Shown here: positions 21,691-31,502 of the stretch, piece by piece
Position numbering within the stretch: position 1 is the stretch's first letter
How the letters are laid out: the number at the start of each line of letters is the position of its first letter
From: Symbiodinium natans
Lineage: Eukaryota; Sar; Dinophyceae; Suessiales; Symbiodiniaceae
Assembly (NCBI GenBank): GCA_905221605.1
Contig: CAJNDS010002213.1
Location: 699,136 to 763,135 of the forward strand
Length of the DNA: 64,000 nt
Direction of reading: 5' to 3'
The notes under the pieces: generated by a model
Seen by the model: only the letters and a program-made list of their open reading frames with translations
What the model was told of the DNA's origin: nothing
The model's database searches: none
Made by a program: the position numbers and the translations under genes

Positions 21691-21955
21691 CGGGGAATCT
21701 AGAGTTGCTTGGGGTTTAGGGTTTAGGGTTTAGGGTTTAGGGTTTAGGGTTTAGGGTTTAGGGTTTAGGGTTTAGGGGCTTGGGGTTTAGGGTTTGGGGT
21801 TTAGGGTTTGGGGTTTGGGGTTTGGGGGTTTGGGGTTTAGGGTTTGGGGTTTAGGGTTTGGGGTTTAGGGTTTAGGGTTTAGGGTTTAGGGTTTAGGGTT
21901 TAGGGTCACATCTTCGGGTGCAGGAGCAAAGTTGCGGCTTGGGCTTCAGGTGGTT

Positions 21956-21998
21956 CAGAGTTTCGTGATGCACAGTGTGTCGTCCTCGTCCAGGAGAA
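21956..21998 (-). CDS. Exon-like island, acidic
   Basis: Reads LLDEDDTLCITKL on the minus strand, just downstream of the exon at 22038. Confidence 0.4.
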
Positions 21999-22037
21999 GC
22001 CCCAAACAGCAAACCCCAAACCCAGAAGCCTACGCAC

Positions 22038-22079
22038 ATCTAAGCCCACCACGACCTTCACTTGGTCGTCGCTGAGAGC
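22038..22079 (-). CDS. Exon, unknown product
   Basis: Fourteen codons, ALSDDQVKVVVGLD, between acceptor aaccag and donor GAT|GTGCGT. Confidence 0.5.
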
Positions 22080-22487
22080 CTGGTTTAGGGTTCAGGGTTT
22101 AGGGTTTAGGGTTTAGGGTTTAGGGTTTAGGGTTTAGGGTCTAGGGTTTAGGGTTCAGGGTTGAGGGGTTAGGGTTAGGGGTTGGGGGTTAGGGGTTAGG
22201 GGTTAGGGGTTAGGGGTTAGGGGTTAGGGGTTAGGGTTTAGGGTTTAGGGTTTAGGGTTTAGGGTTTACCAGAAAGGGTCAAACCCTAACCCTAAGCCCC
22301 GAAACATCGACGTCATAGACGTCCTGCTGTCCCACCCAACCCTGGGGCAACCAAGCTTTAGGGTCTGAGGTTCAAGTAAGGTTTTGGGTTTTGGGGCTGC
22401 TGGCCGCTTCATCCTGAACGTAGCAGGCCCAGCTGCCACGCAAAGCCGCGCCGCGGCAAGCTAAGAATCCCCCTCGCAAGCCCATCG

Positions 22488-22570
22488 AGAGAAAGAGAGA
22501 GAGAGAGGGAGAGAAAAACAGAGAGAGAGAGAGAGAGAAGGAGAGAGAAAGAGAGAGAGAGAGAGAGAAC
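22488..22570. repeat. (GA)n-rich microsatellite
   Basis: Imperfect GA run; its Ser/Leu frame on the minus strand is not a gene. Confidence 0.85.
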
Positions 22571-23041
22571 GGAGCAAACGCACACCCCCGAAACACTTTG
22601 AAGTTGATAGTGCAACACCAGCAAGTGCCCCAGAGAATCATGCAGGCAATCCCACGGCTACCTCCCTAAGCCTCACTCCGAAGCCCACGTAAGTAGACCC
22701 AAAGTCGGCAGCTCTTTGAACGCCTCAACCCTCAACTCCCAAACCCTTTACACCCACACCCCCTGCACTTCCGAAGCCCAATTTCTGGAGGGCTTAAGGG
22801 GTTTTTGGACTTGGGGGCTTAGGGGGTTAGGGCTCGAGATTTTAAAGACCCCCAACCCCCCAACCCTCACCCTTGCCCCTAAACCCTAAACCTTAAACCC
22901 TAAACCCTAAACCCTAAATCCTACCCTGAACCCTAGACCTCAACAAGCACCCGACATCGCACAAAAAGGAAACGAGGCGGCCACCATGTGTTGCCGGCCC
23001 CCGAGCTCCTTCGCAAGCCAAGGGGGGGGGGGGGGGTACTT

Positions 23042-23136
23042 GGAGGTTCATGGTACTTATTAACCAATTACAACTGTACTCGTAACCCACTTATAAGCCC
23101 CTTAGGTGCTCCAATATGGAAGTACCATGAACCTCC
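23042..23136. mobile_element. 95-bp element with perfect terminal palindrome
   Basis: GGAGGTTCATGGTACTT (23042-23058) and its exact reverse complement (23120-23136) bound about 60 bp of AT-richer sequence. MITE-like; no target duplication identified. Confidence 0.6.
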
Positions 23137-23645
23137 CATTAGGATTAGGATTTTGGGGTTTAGGGGTTTAGGGAGTGGGGAGGGGTTAGGAGTTTGGGTG
23201 TTCGGAACTTAGCGCATGGATTACTGCGGAGGATGAGTGCTTTGAGGGTTTGGAGGGTTGAGGGTTTAAGGATTAGGGCTTAGGGCTTGGAGCTCAGGGC
23301 TTAGGGCTTTAGGGCTTTGGGCTTGGGGTGCAGTTCTGGGGGCTTACGACCGTTAGGAGGCTGCGGCGCAAGGGTTTATGGGGACGTCCGAGTTGGGATT
23401 TCGGGCTTGAGCCCGTGTAGGGGCTTGAAGGAGGGCTTCAGATGGTCACTTCTCGAAAAACCCTATATGATCTGCGGCTCATATTACTAGTATATCTCCC
23501 CAAAGGACACCCATTATACACTCTCACCCAATATTTAAAAAGGAGCTCTAAATACACTTAAAACCAGCCTAAACCCTAAACCCTAAACCCTAAACCCTAA
23601 ACCCTAAACCCTCAACCCTCACCAATACATACGAACCATGAGAGC

Positions 23646-23717
23646 TTCGCGGAGGCGCGCCTTGACGTCGACCTTTGCCTCAGGCTTCGTCTCCTTCAGC
23701 GGCTTCTCCATGGGCTC
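23646..23717 (-). CDS. Exon, Lys/Glu-rich, unknown product
   Basis: Twenty-four codons: EPMEKPLKETKPEAKVDVKA then RLRE, acceptor tgcatag, GC donor. Phase 0 at both ends. Helical and charged. Confidence 0.6.
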
Positions 23718-23854
23718 CTATGCACCAGGGCTTGGGGGTTTAGGGTTTTGGGGTTTGGGGTTTAGGGTTTAGGGTTTGGGGTTTTGGGGTTTGGGGTTTG
23801 GGGTTTGGGGTTTGGGGTTTTCATGGGTTCCCCAACAACCCCTCTAGACTACCC

Positions 23855-23935
23855 CCAAAGTTCCCCCCATAATTAAGACTATCTTAGGGATGATTAAGCC
23901 TAGCCTAGGGGAGGGGGGGTAGTATGGAGGCGTTT
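23855..23935. mobile_element. Degenerate palindromic element
   Basis: GACTACCCCCAAAGTTCCCC at the left mirrors AGGGGAGGGGGGGTAGTA at the right, around an imperfect palindrome. Confidence 0.35.
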
Positions 23936-24307
23936 AGTAGGGAAAACCGGTGAGCTTAGGGCTTGTCGGGTCTTTGGGTGGTTGGGCTGATGTTTGGGGT
24001 TAAGGGTTTAGGGTTTAGGGTCTAGGGTTTAGGGTTTAGGGTTTAGGGCTGTATGCAAGACGAAGTTTAAGGGCGTGAGGTTTGAAACTCTTCGCCTTTC
24101 TTGGAACCTCTTTGAAACCTTTATGGGTTCCCTTCAACAAGTCATAGAGCCAACCTACAAATACAACTCCAACCCTAAACCCCAAACCCTGAACCCCAAA
24201 CCCTAAACCTAAATCCTAAACCCTGAACCGCAAACCCTAAGCCCCAAGCCCTAAACCCTAAATCTTTGGTGTTTCTGATCTAGGGCGCTCGCCGGCCTTA
24301 CGCGAAT

Positions 24308-24345
24308 GGCGGAGACGCAAACTCTCTTCTGCTGAGCGCACACCC
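24308..24345 (-). CDS. Exon-like island, unknown product
   Basis: Minus frame reads KRVCVSAIR before a GTAAGG donor consensus. Confidence 0.35.
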
Positions 24346-24756
24346 TACAAGGCTTCCGCTCCCTAAACCCTAAACCCTAAACCCTAAACCCCAAACCCCA
24401 AACCCAAATTCTAAACCCCCAAACCCTAAACCCCAAACCCCAAACCCGAAACCCTGCACCCTACAATTCTATAAACCCTATAAACCCTATCACCCTTAAT
24501 CCTAAACCCCTTTTAAACCCCTAAAAAGCCCCCGAAAAAAAACTGAAGAAGTTGGACTCTTTGCATTTCAGGGCTCCGCTGCTCCGCCTTGAGGCTCGGC
24601 GTAGCTTGGGGGCTGCAGGAGTTTGGGAGTTTGGGCTTTAGGGTTTAGGGTTTGGGGTTTAGGGTTTGGGGTTTGGGGTTTGGGGTTTGGGGTTTGGGGT
24701 TTAGGTCTCAGAAGCCCAAAAAATGCCCAGAGAGCCTGGGCGGCAGTGGCCTTTAC

Positions 24757-24792
24757 CGCCAAGACGATCTTGCTCGGCACCTTCTTCTTGCC
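24757..24792 (-). CDS. Exon, lysine-rich
   Basis: Twelve codons, GKKKVPSKIVLA, acceptor ccgaag, donor GTAAAG. The frame could run on (VKATAAQ) to a GC donor. Confidence 0.5.
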
Positions 24793-25158
24793 CTTCGGCG
24801 GCTATCGCGGAACCCCGAAGCTTTCAGTCCCTTAGCCCGAAATTTGGGAGCAAACTTTTGGGAACCCCTGGAACGCCCTAAACCCAGGGATGTCATATGG
24901 TCAAGCTTCAAGCCCGAAATACAAAAACCTGAATGTTGAAGAATCCTACAACCTAGCCTAAGGCACTAAAGATCAAGCACTACAATCAAGATCACCTGTT
25001 CGGGGCGTGCCGTAGACTCTCAACCCAAAACCCCAAATCCTAGACACTAAACCCTAAATCCTGGCCCCGGATATGCTTTGGACCCTAAACCCAACCCTAA
25101 ACCCTAAACCCTAAACCCGAAACCCTAAACCCCAGAAGAAGAAAAGGAAGAACCCTGC

Positions 25159-25237
25159 CCAGGAGGAGAGTTTCGACCAGAGCAGTGCTCGGCGCCGCGC
25201 AAATGCCGCCACGGCCGGCCGCGCTTCCACGGGCCGC
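25159..25237 (-). CDS. Exon, unknown product
   Basis: Reads AARGSAAGRGGICAAPSTAL then VETLLLG, acceptor caaag, GC donor. The + strand is also open here (KKKRKNPAQEES), so the strand rests on neighbours and third-position GC. Confidence 0.45.
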
Positions 25238-25257
25238 CTTTGGGGTGCAGGGGGTTT

Positions 25258-25505
25258 TAGGGTTAGGGTTTCGGGTTTCGGGTTTCGGGTTTAGGGTTTA
25301 GGGTTTAGGGTTTAGGGTTTAGGGTTTAGGGTTTAGGGTTTAGGGTTTAGGGTTTAGGGTTTAGGGTTTAGGGTTTAGGGTTAGGTTTAGGGTTTAGGGT
25401 TTAGGGTTTAGGGTTTAGGGTTTAGGGTTTAGGGTTTAGGGTTTAGGGTTTAGGGTTTAGGGTTTAGGGTTTAGGGTTTAGGGTTTAGGGTTTAGGGTTT
25501 AGGGG
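25258..25505. repeat. TTTAGGG array
   Basis: About 32 copies with one TTAGG length variant. Confidence 0.95.
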
Positions 25506-25774
25506 GTTGAGGGGATTGAGGAGGTTTAGGGGGATCATGGCGGGAGGATGGAAAGTATCTCACCCAAGTGAGCCAACTTCCAGGTACAGCCCTGAACCGA
25601 AAACCCTGAACGCTGCACAGTTCATGCTGCCCCTGAACCTCCCAGGGGGCCGAAGCCCCCAAACCCCTAAACCCCTAAGCTCCTAAACCCTAAACCCTAA
25701 ACCCTAAACCCTAAACCCTAAACCCTAAACCCCCTAAACCCGAAAAAAGCAGGCTAAAAAGGCTTGAGAGGCAC

Positions 25775-25835
25775 CTCTTCGACACCACCCCCACCGCCAA
25801 AGCTGCAGCGGCGGCAACCAGCACCGACGATGAGC
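25775..25835 (-). CDS. Exon, hydrophobic Ala/Val-rich
   Basis: Reads SSSVLVAAAAALAVGVVSK, acceptor gctgcag, donor GAG|GTGCCT. Looks like a signal or TM segment. The + strand is open too (LKRLERHLFDTTPTA), so the strand is not certain. Confidence 0.45.
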
Positions 25836-26104
25836 CTGCAGCCCTACACCCTGACCCAGGGTTTAGGGTTTAGGGTTTAGGGTTGAGGGTTTAGGGTTGA
25901 GGGTTTAGGGTTTAGGGTGTAGGGGGGCGGTTTAGGATTTAGGGTTTGGGAATAGGGGTTTGGGTTTAGGGTTTAGGGGTACTAGTTCGTTCTACCCGGG
26001 AACCTGCCCAGAACCCTAAGTTCCCGAAACCCTAAATCCTGAACGTTACACCCTACACCCTAAACCCTAACCTAACCCCTAACCCCTAAACCCTAAACCC
26101 TGAA

Positions 26105-26268
26105 CGCTGAACCCTGAACCCTAAACCCTAAACCCTAAACCCTAAACCCTAAACCCTAAACCCTAAACCCTAAACCCTAACCCTGAACCCGAAAGCCTAA
26201 ACCCTAAACCCCTAAACCCTAAACCCTAAACCCTAAACCCTAAACCCTAAACCCTAAACCCTAAACCT
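26105..26268. repeat. CCCTAAA array
   Basis: About 20 CCCTAAA copies directly downstream of the exon at 26272-26329, reading as TTTAGGG in transcript sense. Confidence 0.95.
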
Positions 26269-26271
26269 TAC

Positions 26272-26329
26272 CTGGGAGGAGCCTCGCGCCGAAACCTCCG
26301 ACGTGGTGCGCTCTGGCTTGGAGGCGAGC
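26272..26329 (-). CDS. Exon, unknown product
   Basis: Reads LASKPERTTSEVSARGSSQ between acceptor gcgggag and canonical donor CAG|GTAAGG. A very clear exon; family unknown. Confidence 0.6.
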
Positions 26330-27248
26330 CTCCCGCGCGCCGGGCATGAGATGGGGAGCTTAGAGCTTAGGTTCCTAAACCCTAAACCCTAAACCCTAAA
26401 CCCTAAACCCTAAACCCTAAACCCTAAACCCTAAACCCTAAACCCTAAACCCTAAACCCTAAACCCCAGACTAGACCCTGAACCCTGAACGCCCTAAACC
26501 CGAAAAATGCGAGGCAGGGTGGGGTTTGGGGTTTGGGGTTTGGGGTTTGGGGTTTGGGGTTTGGGGTTTAGGGTTTAGGGTTTGGGAATTTGGGTTTAGG
26601 GTTTAGGGTTTAGGGTTTGGCGATTGGGGTTTAGGGTTCAGTGTTGAGGGGCAAATGAAAATAAATAGGGTGTCCCTTTTGGGCTCCAGTCTTCACCCGA
26701 GGAAGAGTGAAGAAGGGTTTAGGGCTCATGCTTTAGCGCATCCCGATTACCCTAAAGCCTCCCTGGAAAAGGGGTCCCATAACTTCGGCTCAACCTCCAC
26801 ACACGAAAGGTTTCGGAACCCTAAACCCCCGAAATAGCCCTGAGGATTTGAGGCTTTAATGGTCTAAGGGTTTCAGGGGTTGAGGGTTACGTGTCGAGCT
26901 GTTGTTCGGAGAGGTCCCCCAGAACTCTGATGTCGGCTAAACCCGCAACTCGAAACGCTTTGAAGCCCTGAACCCTAAGCAACCCCTAAGCCCTGAACCC
27001 TAAACCCTCAACCCTAACCCTAAACCCTAAACCCTAAACCCTAAGCCCTGAACTCAGCGGTGGCAATCTTCAGATTTCGTCTCTACGCACCCCTGAAACC
27101 CTAAGCCTCGAGCCCCCAACCCGAAGCCCGCCGAAAGCCTGAAGGACTATATAAGCCCTGGCCCGAAACCCTAAACCCTAAACCCTAAACCCTCAACCCT
27201 AAACCCTAAACCCTACACCCTAAACACTGACACGAAACGCCGCCCCAC

Positions 27249-27302
27249 CTGGCGACAGGAGCCACCTGCGGCGCCGCCCCGAGGGCAAAGGCCTCGCCCA
27301 AG
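27249..27302 (-). CDS. Exon, unknown product
   Basis: Reads LGEAFALGAAPQVAPVA, acceptor agagaag, donor CAG|GTGGGG. Confidence 0.5.
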
Positions 27303-27339
27303 CTTCTCTAAAGAATTAGGGTTTAGGGTTTAGGGTTCA

Positions 27340-27480
27340 GGGTTTAGGGTTCAGGGTTCAGGGTTTAGGGTTCAGGGTTCAGGGTTCAGGGTTCAGGGTT
27401 CAGGGTTCAGGGTTCAGGGTTCAGGGTTCAGGGTTCAGGGTTTAGGGTTCAGGGTTTAGGGTTTAGGGTTTAGGGTTTAG
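27340..27480. repeat. GGTTCAG variant array
   Basis: A homogenised run of GGTTCAG units within TTTAGGG. Confidence 0.85.
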
Positions 27481-27609
27481 GGTTAGGGGTTGGGGGTTTA
27501 GGGTTGGGGTTTTAAACCTTTGGAGCTCTAGGGTTGAGGGTTCAGAGTTTGAAGGTTTTAGGGTTAGGACTTAGCCTTTTAGGGTTTAAGGTTGTTGAAG
27601 GTTGGGGGT

Positions 27610-27676
<67 letters not shown>

Positions 27677-27714
27677 GGTTTGGGGCTTAGGGTTCAGGAT
27701 TTGGTGTTCAGGGC

Positions 27715-27748
27715 GTCAGCCGGACCTCGTTCAGGAGCGCCATGGCAA
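27715..27748 (-). CDS. Exon, unknown product
   Basis: Reads AMALLNEVRLT, acceptor actgag, GC donor. Overlaps a + strand open frame that I regard as weaker. Confidence 0.4.
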
Positions 27749-29220
27749 CTCAGTGCGTGCGCGCCGGACTAGTCGAAAGGATGCCAAGCAGGCAAGAACA
27801 CCAAGTGGAAATGTGTGACCCAAGGGCGATTGCGGGGATTCATACCCTGAACAGATGCGACGCGCACACCGCTGGCTTTGAGCCATGGTTGGGAGGTGGG
27901 GGGGGGCGGGTATTGACATCGAAACCTGCAACCCGCCGCGCCACCCCAACCCCTAACACCCAAAAACCTAAACAGCCTCAACCTTGTTCAACACCCTAAA
28001 CCCGACACCCGAAACACCTTCAACATTTGTGCAACGCCCGAAGCCTTGTCTTCTCAACACCCTGAACCGGCTTTGAACACTGGAGCTAGGGGTTCGGGAT
28101 TCAGCCGCCCCTAGGGTGTGGTTTTTGGGGTTAGGGCTTAGGGTTGAGGGGTTTAGGGTTTAGGGTTTAAGGGCTAAGGGTTATGGCTTTAGAGGTAAGG
28201 GTTTAAGGTTTAAGGGTTAAGGGTTAAGGGTTTAAGGGTTTCGGAGTTCAGGGTTTAGGGTTCGGGGGGGGGGGGGGGGGGGAGGGATAGGTGGCTTAGG
28301 GGTGTAGAGTGCTTTCGGTTTTGGGGGGGAACAGACGTGCTTTGTTTTGGGGGGTGGCTTTGGAGGAACTGGCTTCTTGCTCTCCAGAGCCTCTCTTTGA
28401 AAACATGTGGGTGGGGGTCGTTAAGGTTTTGGGACCCTAAACCCTAAACCCTAAACCCCAAACCCTAAACCCTAAACCCTAAACCTTTGGGGGCGTTGAA
28501 GGCTCTGCAAGGTGAACCCCAAACCCTAAACCCTAAACCCTGAACCCTAAACCCTAAACCCCAATCCCCAAACCCTAAACCCTAAACCCCGGAATCCTGA
28601 AACCTCAATCTCTTGGGGTAGCGACATGGTCCCTTCAATATGGGCCCTTTCAGGAGGACCCCCAATGTACCCCACATATATAAAGGCCCACGCTTCAGAA
28701 CCGGATCACATTGTGGGGCCATGGAACTACCCACAAGAAAACATCCCGGAACCCTGAAACCTCCCCTAAACACGAAGCCCTAAACCCTAAACCCTAAGCC
28801 CTAAACCCTAAGCCCTGAACCCTAAACCCTAAACCCTAAAACCTGCTTCTTTGTGCGGCCTTTGGACTCTCCAATGCGGGCGCATGCGTTAACGAAAATC
28901 CACTATGGAGAGGGCGCAAAGGGGTGCCTACCGACATTAAGGGTCTCTCTTGTGAGGCTTGAAGTTTGGTAGGAGTTGAGGGGTCAAGGGCTGAGCTCAA
29001 AAACCCTACAACCAAAACAACCTAGGGGGGCTTCGGTTCGGGCTTTCGGCCAGCTTGCCTGCATGATAAGCTGCGTCAGCAAGTTCGGGTATGGGGTTTT
29101 TGGTTTAGGGCTTAGGGCTTAGAGCTTGGGGCTTGGGGCTTGGGGCTTGGGGCTTGGGGCTTGGGGTTTAGGGCTGACAGCTCAGGGCAGAGGGCTTCGT
29201 GTTGAGGGCTTGGTAAGTTC

Positions 29221-29330
29221 AGCGAATCTCGTGTGGCCACACCACGTGCGCATGCCCTCCTCATAGCCCCTACAGCAAACAGATCTGACTGCGGCTTGTC
29301 CTCCCCACGGAATGTGGCAGGAGCTTTGAA
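29221..29330 (-). CDS. Exon, perhaps C-terminal to the phosphatase
   Basis: Minus frame reads PATFRGEDKPQSDLFAVGAM then RRACARGVATRDSL after acceptor tcaaag. It lies about 620 bp downstream of the last phosphatase exon. A second minus frame is also open. Confidence 0.45.
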
Positions 29331-29953
29331 ACTCCATCCAAATCTGTAGGGTTCAGGGTTTAGGGTTTAGGGTTTAGGGATTAGGGTTAAGGTTCAGGGT
29401 TCAGGGTGTCGGGCTTAGGGTTGAGGGAGCTCCATAGATCCTTTCACGAAAAGCCGGAACGCCGAAGCCCAGAATCCGACGGAAATCGCTAACCTCCCCT
29501 TGGGATCGATTTAAACAAGCTTTGAAATCATTCCCGAGGGGGACGATAGGTCAAGCCACAACAGCAGGACTTAAGACCCTGCACATGGAGCCTTCCGGTG
29601 TCAAAAGGAGGGGCAGACGTGCGGAGTTGGCCCTGGGGTTTGGGGGGGCTCGGGTCCCCGCCTTTAAGGGGCACCCCGGCGTGGAACAACCCCCCTGTGT
29701 AGGACTCTAGGGGTGTTCTTCTATACTAGGGTCCGGTTTGCACAGGATGTGCTCAAAAAAGTCACCTATCAGCAGGGTTTGTAGGACAGCCTAAGCCCGG
29801 CACCCCCTCATGTAAGATTCCTCGGCTCTTAGAAACCAGGGTTTGTAGGACAACCTAAGCCCGAAACCCCCCTCATGTATCGGCTCTTAGGCACGGTCGC
29901 TCCAGAAGGCTCCCTGTGGCAGCACGCAGCCGCCCCGGCGACGCAGCCATCAC

Positions 29954-29979
29954 TTGAGCAGCACCACCATGGCGCTGAC
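29954..29979 (-). CDS. Phosphatase exon, VSAMVVLL
   Basis: Reads VSAMVVLL plus two bases (Lys) between acceptor tgcgag and donor AA|GTGATG. It completes GGDN-VSAMVV, the last catalytic strand. Confidence 0.75.
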
Positions 29980-31443
29980 CTCGCACCAGGAGGATAGCTT
30001 TAGGGTTTAGGGTTTAGGGTTTAGGGTTTAGGGTTTAGGGTTTAGGGTTTAGGGTTTAGGGTTTAGGGTTTAGGGTTTAGGGTTTAGGGTTTAGGGCTCA
30101 GGGTTTAGGGTTTAGGGTTTAGGGTTTAGGGTTTAGGGTTTAGGGTTTGCTTAGGGTGGCCCTAGGGTTCTTAAGGGAGGGGGGCTCAAGGGGGCATGCA
30201 ACCCAAGGTTCCCTCATACTTCCCACTGTTCACTAGGCTCCTTAAGCTTCCCTAGGGTTCAGTAGATACCTACCCCCCATGACCCCCTCCCTTAGAAACC
30301 CCCAAACGCAGACCTCGGCCACAAAGTTTGTCGGCTTAGGGCTTCAGAACCTTTCGGGTTTAGGGGATTTTCAGAACCCTAAACTCTTAGGGGATCTTGG
30401 ATTTCGGGTTTAGGGGTGTTCAGTGAGGAATATTCTTCTTTTTCTTCTTCAGTTCGTGTCTGCTTCGCCATCGAACCCCCTTGCCGTCGAATCCTAAACC
30501 ATAAGCCCTAAACCCTTAAATCCCAAGTTCCCTAAACTTCAACTGGGCGCACGACATTGTCTCCACCACGGCCTGCGGTCAGCGCCTCGCGCAGGATTTA
30601 GGTTTTCAAAGTTTTAAGGCAAAGCCTCTTATAGAACATGTTTATTCTGTACCTCCGATACAGTTTAGCAAACGAGTTGCTTTCAGACCCCTAAACCCTA
30701 AGCCCTAAATCCTCAGCCCTAAGCTCTAAACTCTAAAGCCTGAACCCTAAACCCTTAACCTTAAACCCTAAACCCTAAACCCTAAACCCTAAACCCTAAA
30801 CCCTAAACCCTAAACCCTAAACCCTAAACCCTAAACCCTAAACCCTAAACCCTGGCTGCTGCGGCAGAGGCGCCAAGTTATCACTGCAGCAGCTGTCGAC
30901 GAGGTCCTCCACCACCTGCTGCAGAGGCCTCGGGTGGCCGAAAGGAGGGCTTTTAGGGTTTAGGGTTTAGGGTTTAGGGTTTAGGGTTGAGGGTTTAGGG
31001 TTTAGGGTTTAGGGTTTAGGGTTTAGGGTTTAGGGTTTGAGGTTTGAGGCTTCAGGGTTGGAGGGTTTAGGGCTTGGGGTGTAGGACTTCTAGGGTTTGA
31101 GGTTCTAGGGTTGTAGGGCGTAGGGGATTTATACGGGCTTTAGGGGTTTTAGGGATTACAGAACTAGGGCTGGGCTTAAGATGTTTTGGGCTTTTGGGGC
31201 TCCAGGGCTTTTAGGTTTTAGGGAGTTATAGTAGGGCTTAGGGTTCAGGATCTTTACACATAAACAGAAGGATCCCACAAACAGGGTTTTTCGGAATCCC
31301 CCCTTTTTCGGGGGCCCTTCTACCCCAATCGCAGGATCCTTACGGTGTTGTGTGGTTTTTTGGGGTCCCAGTTAAGGGCTTCATCCGCAGTTGTCCATGA
31401 ACCTCGAGTTGAGCAATCGGGTTTAGGGTTTAGGGTTTAGGGT

Positions 31444-31502
<59 letters not shown>

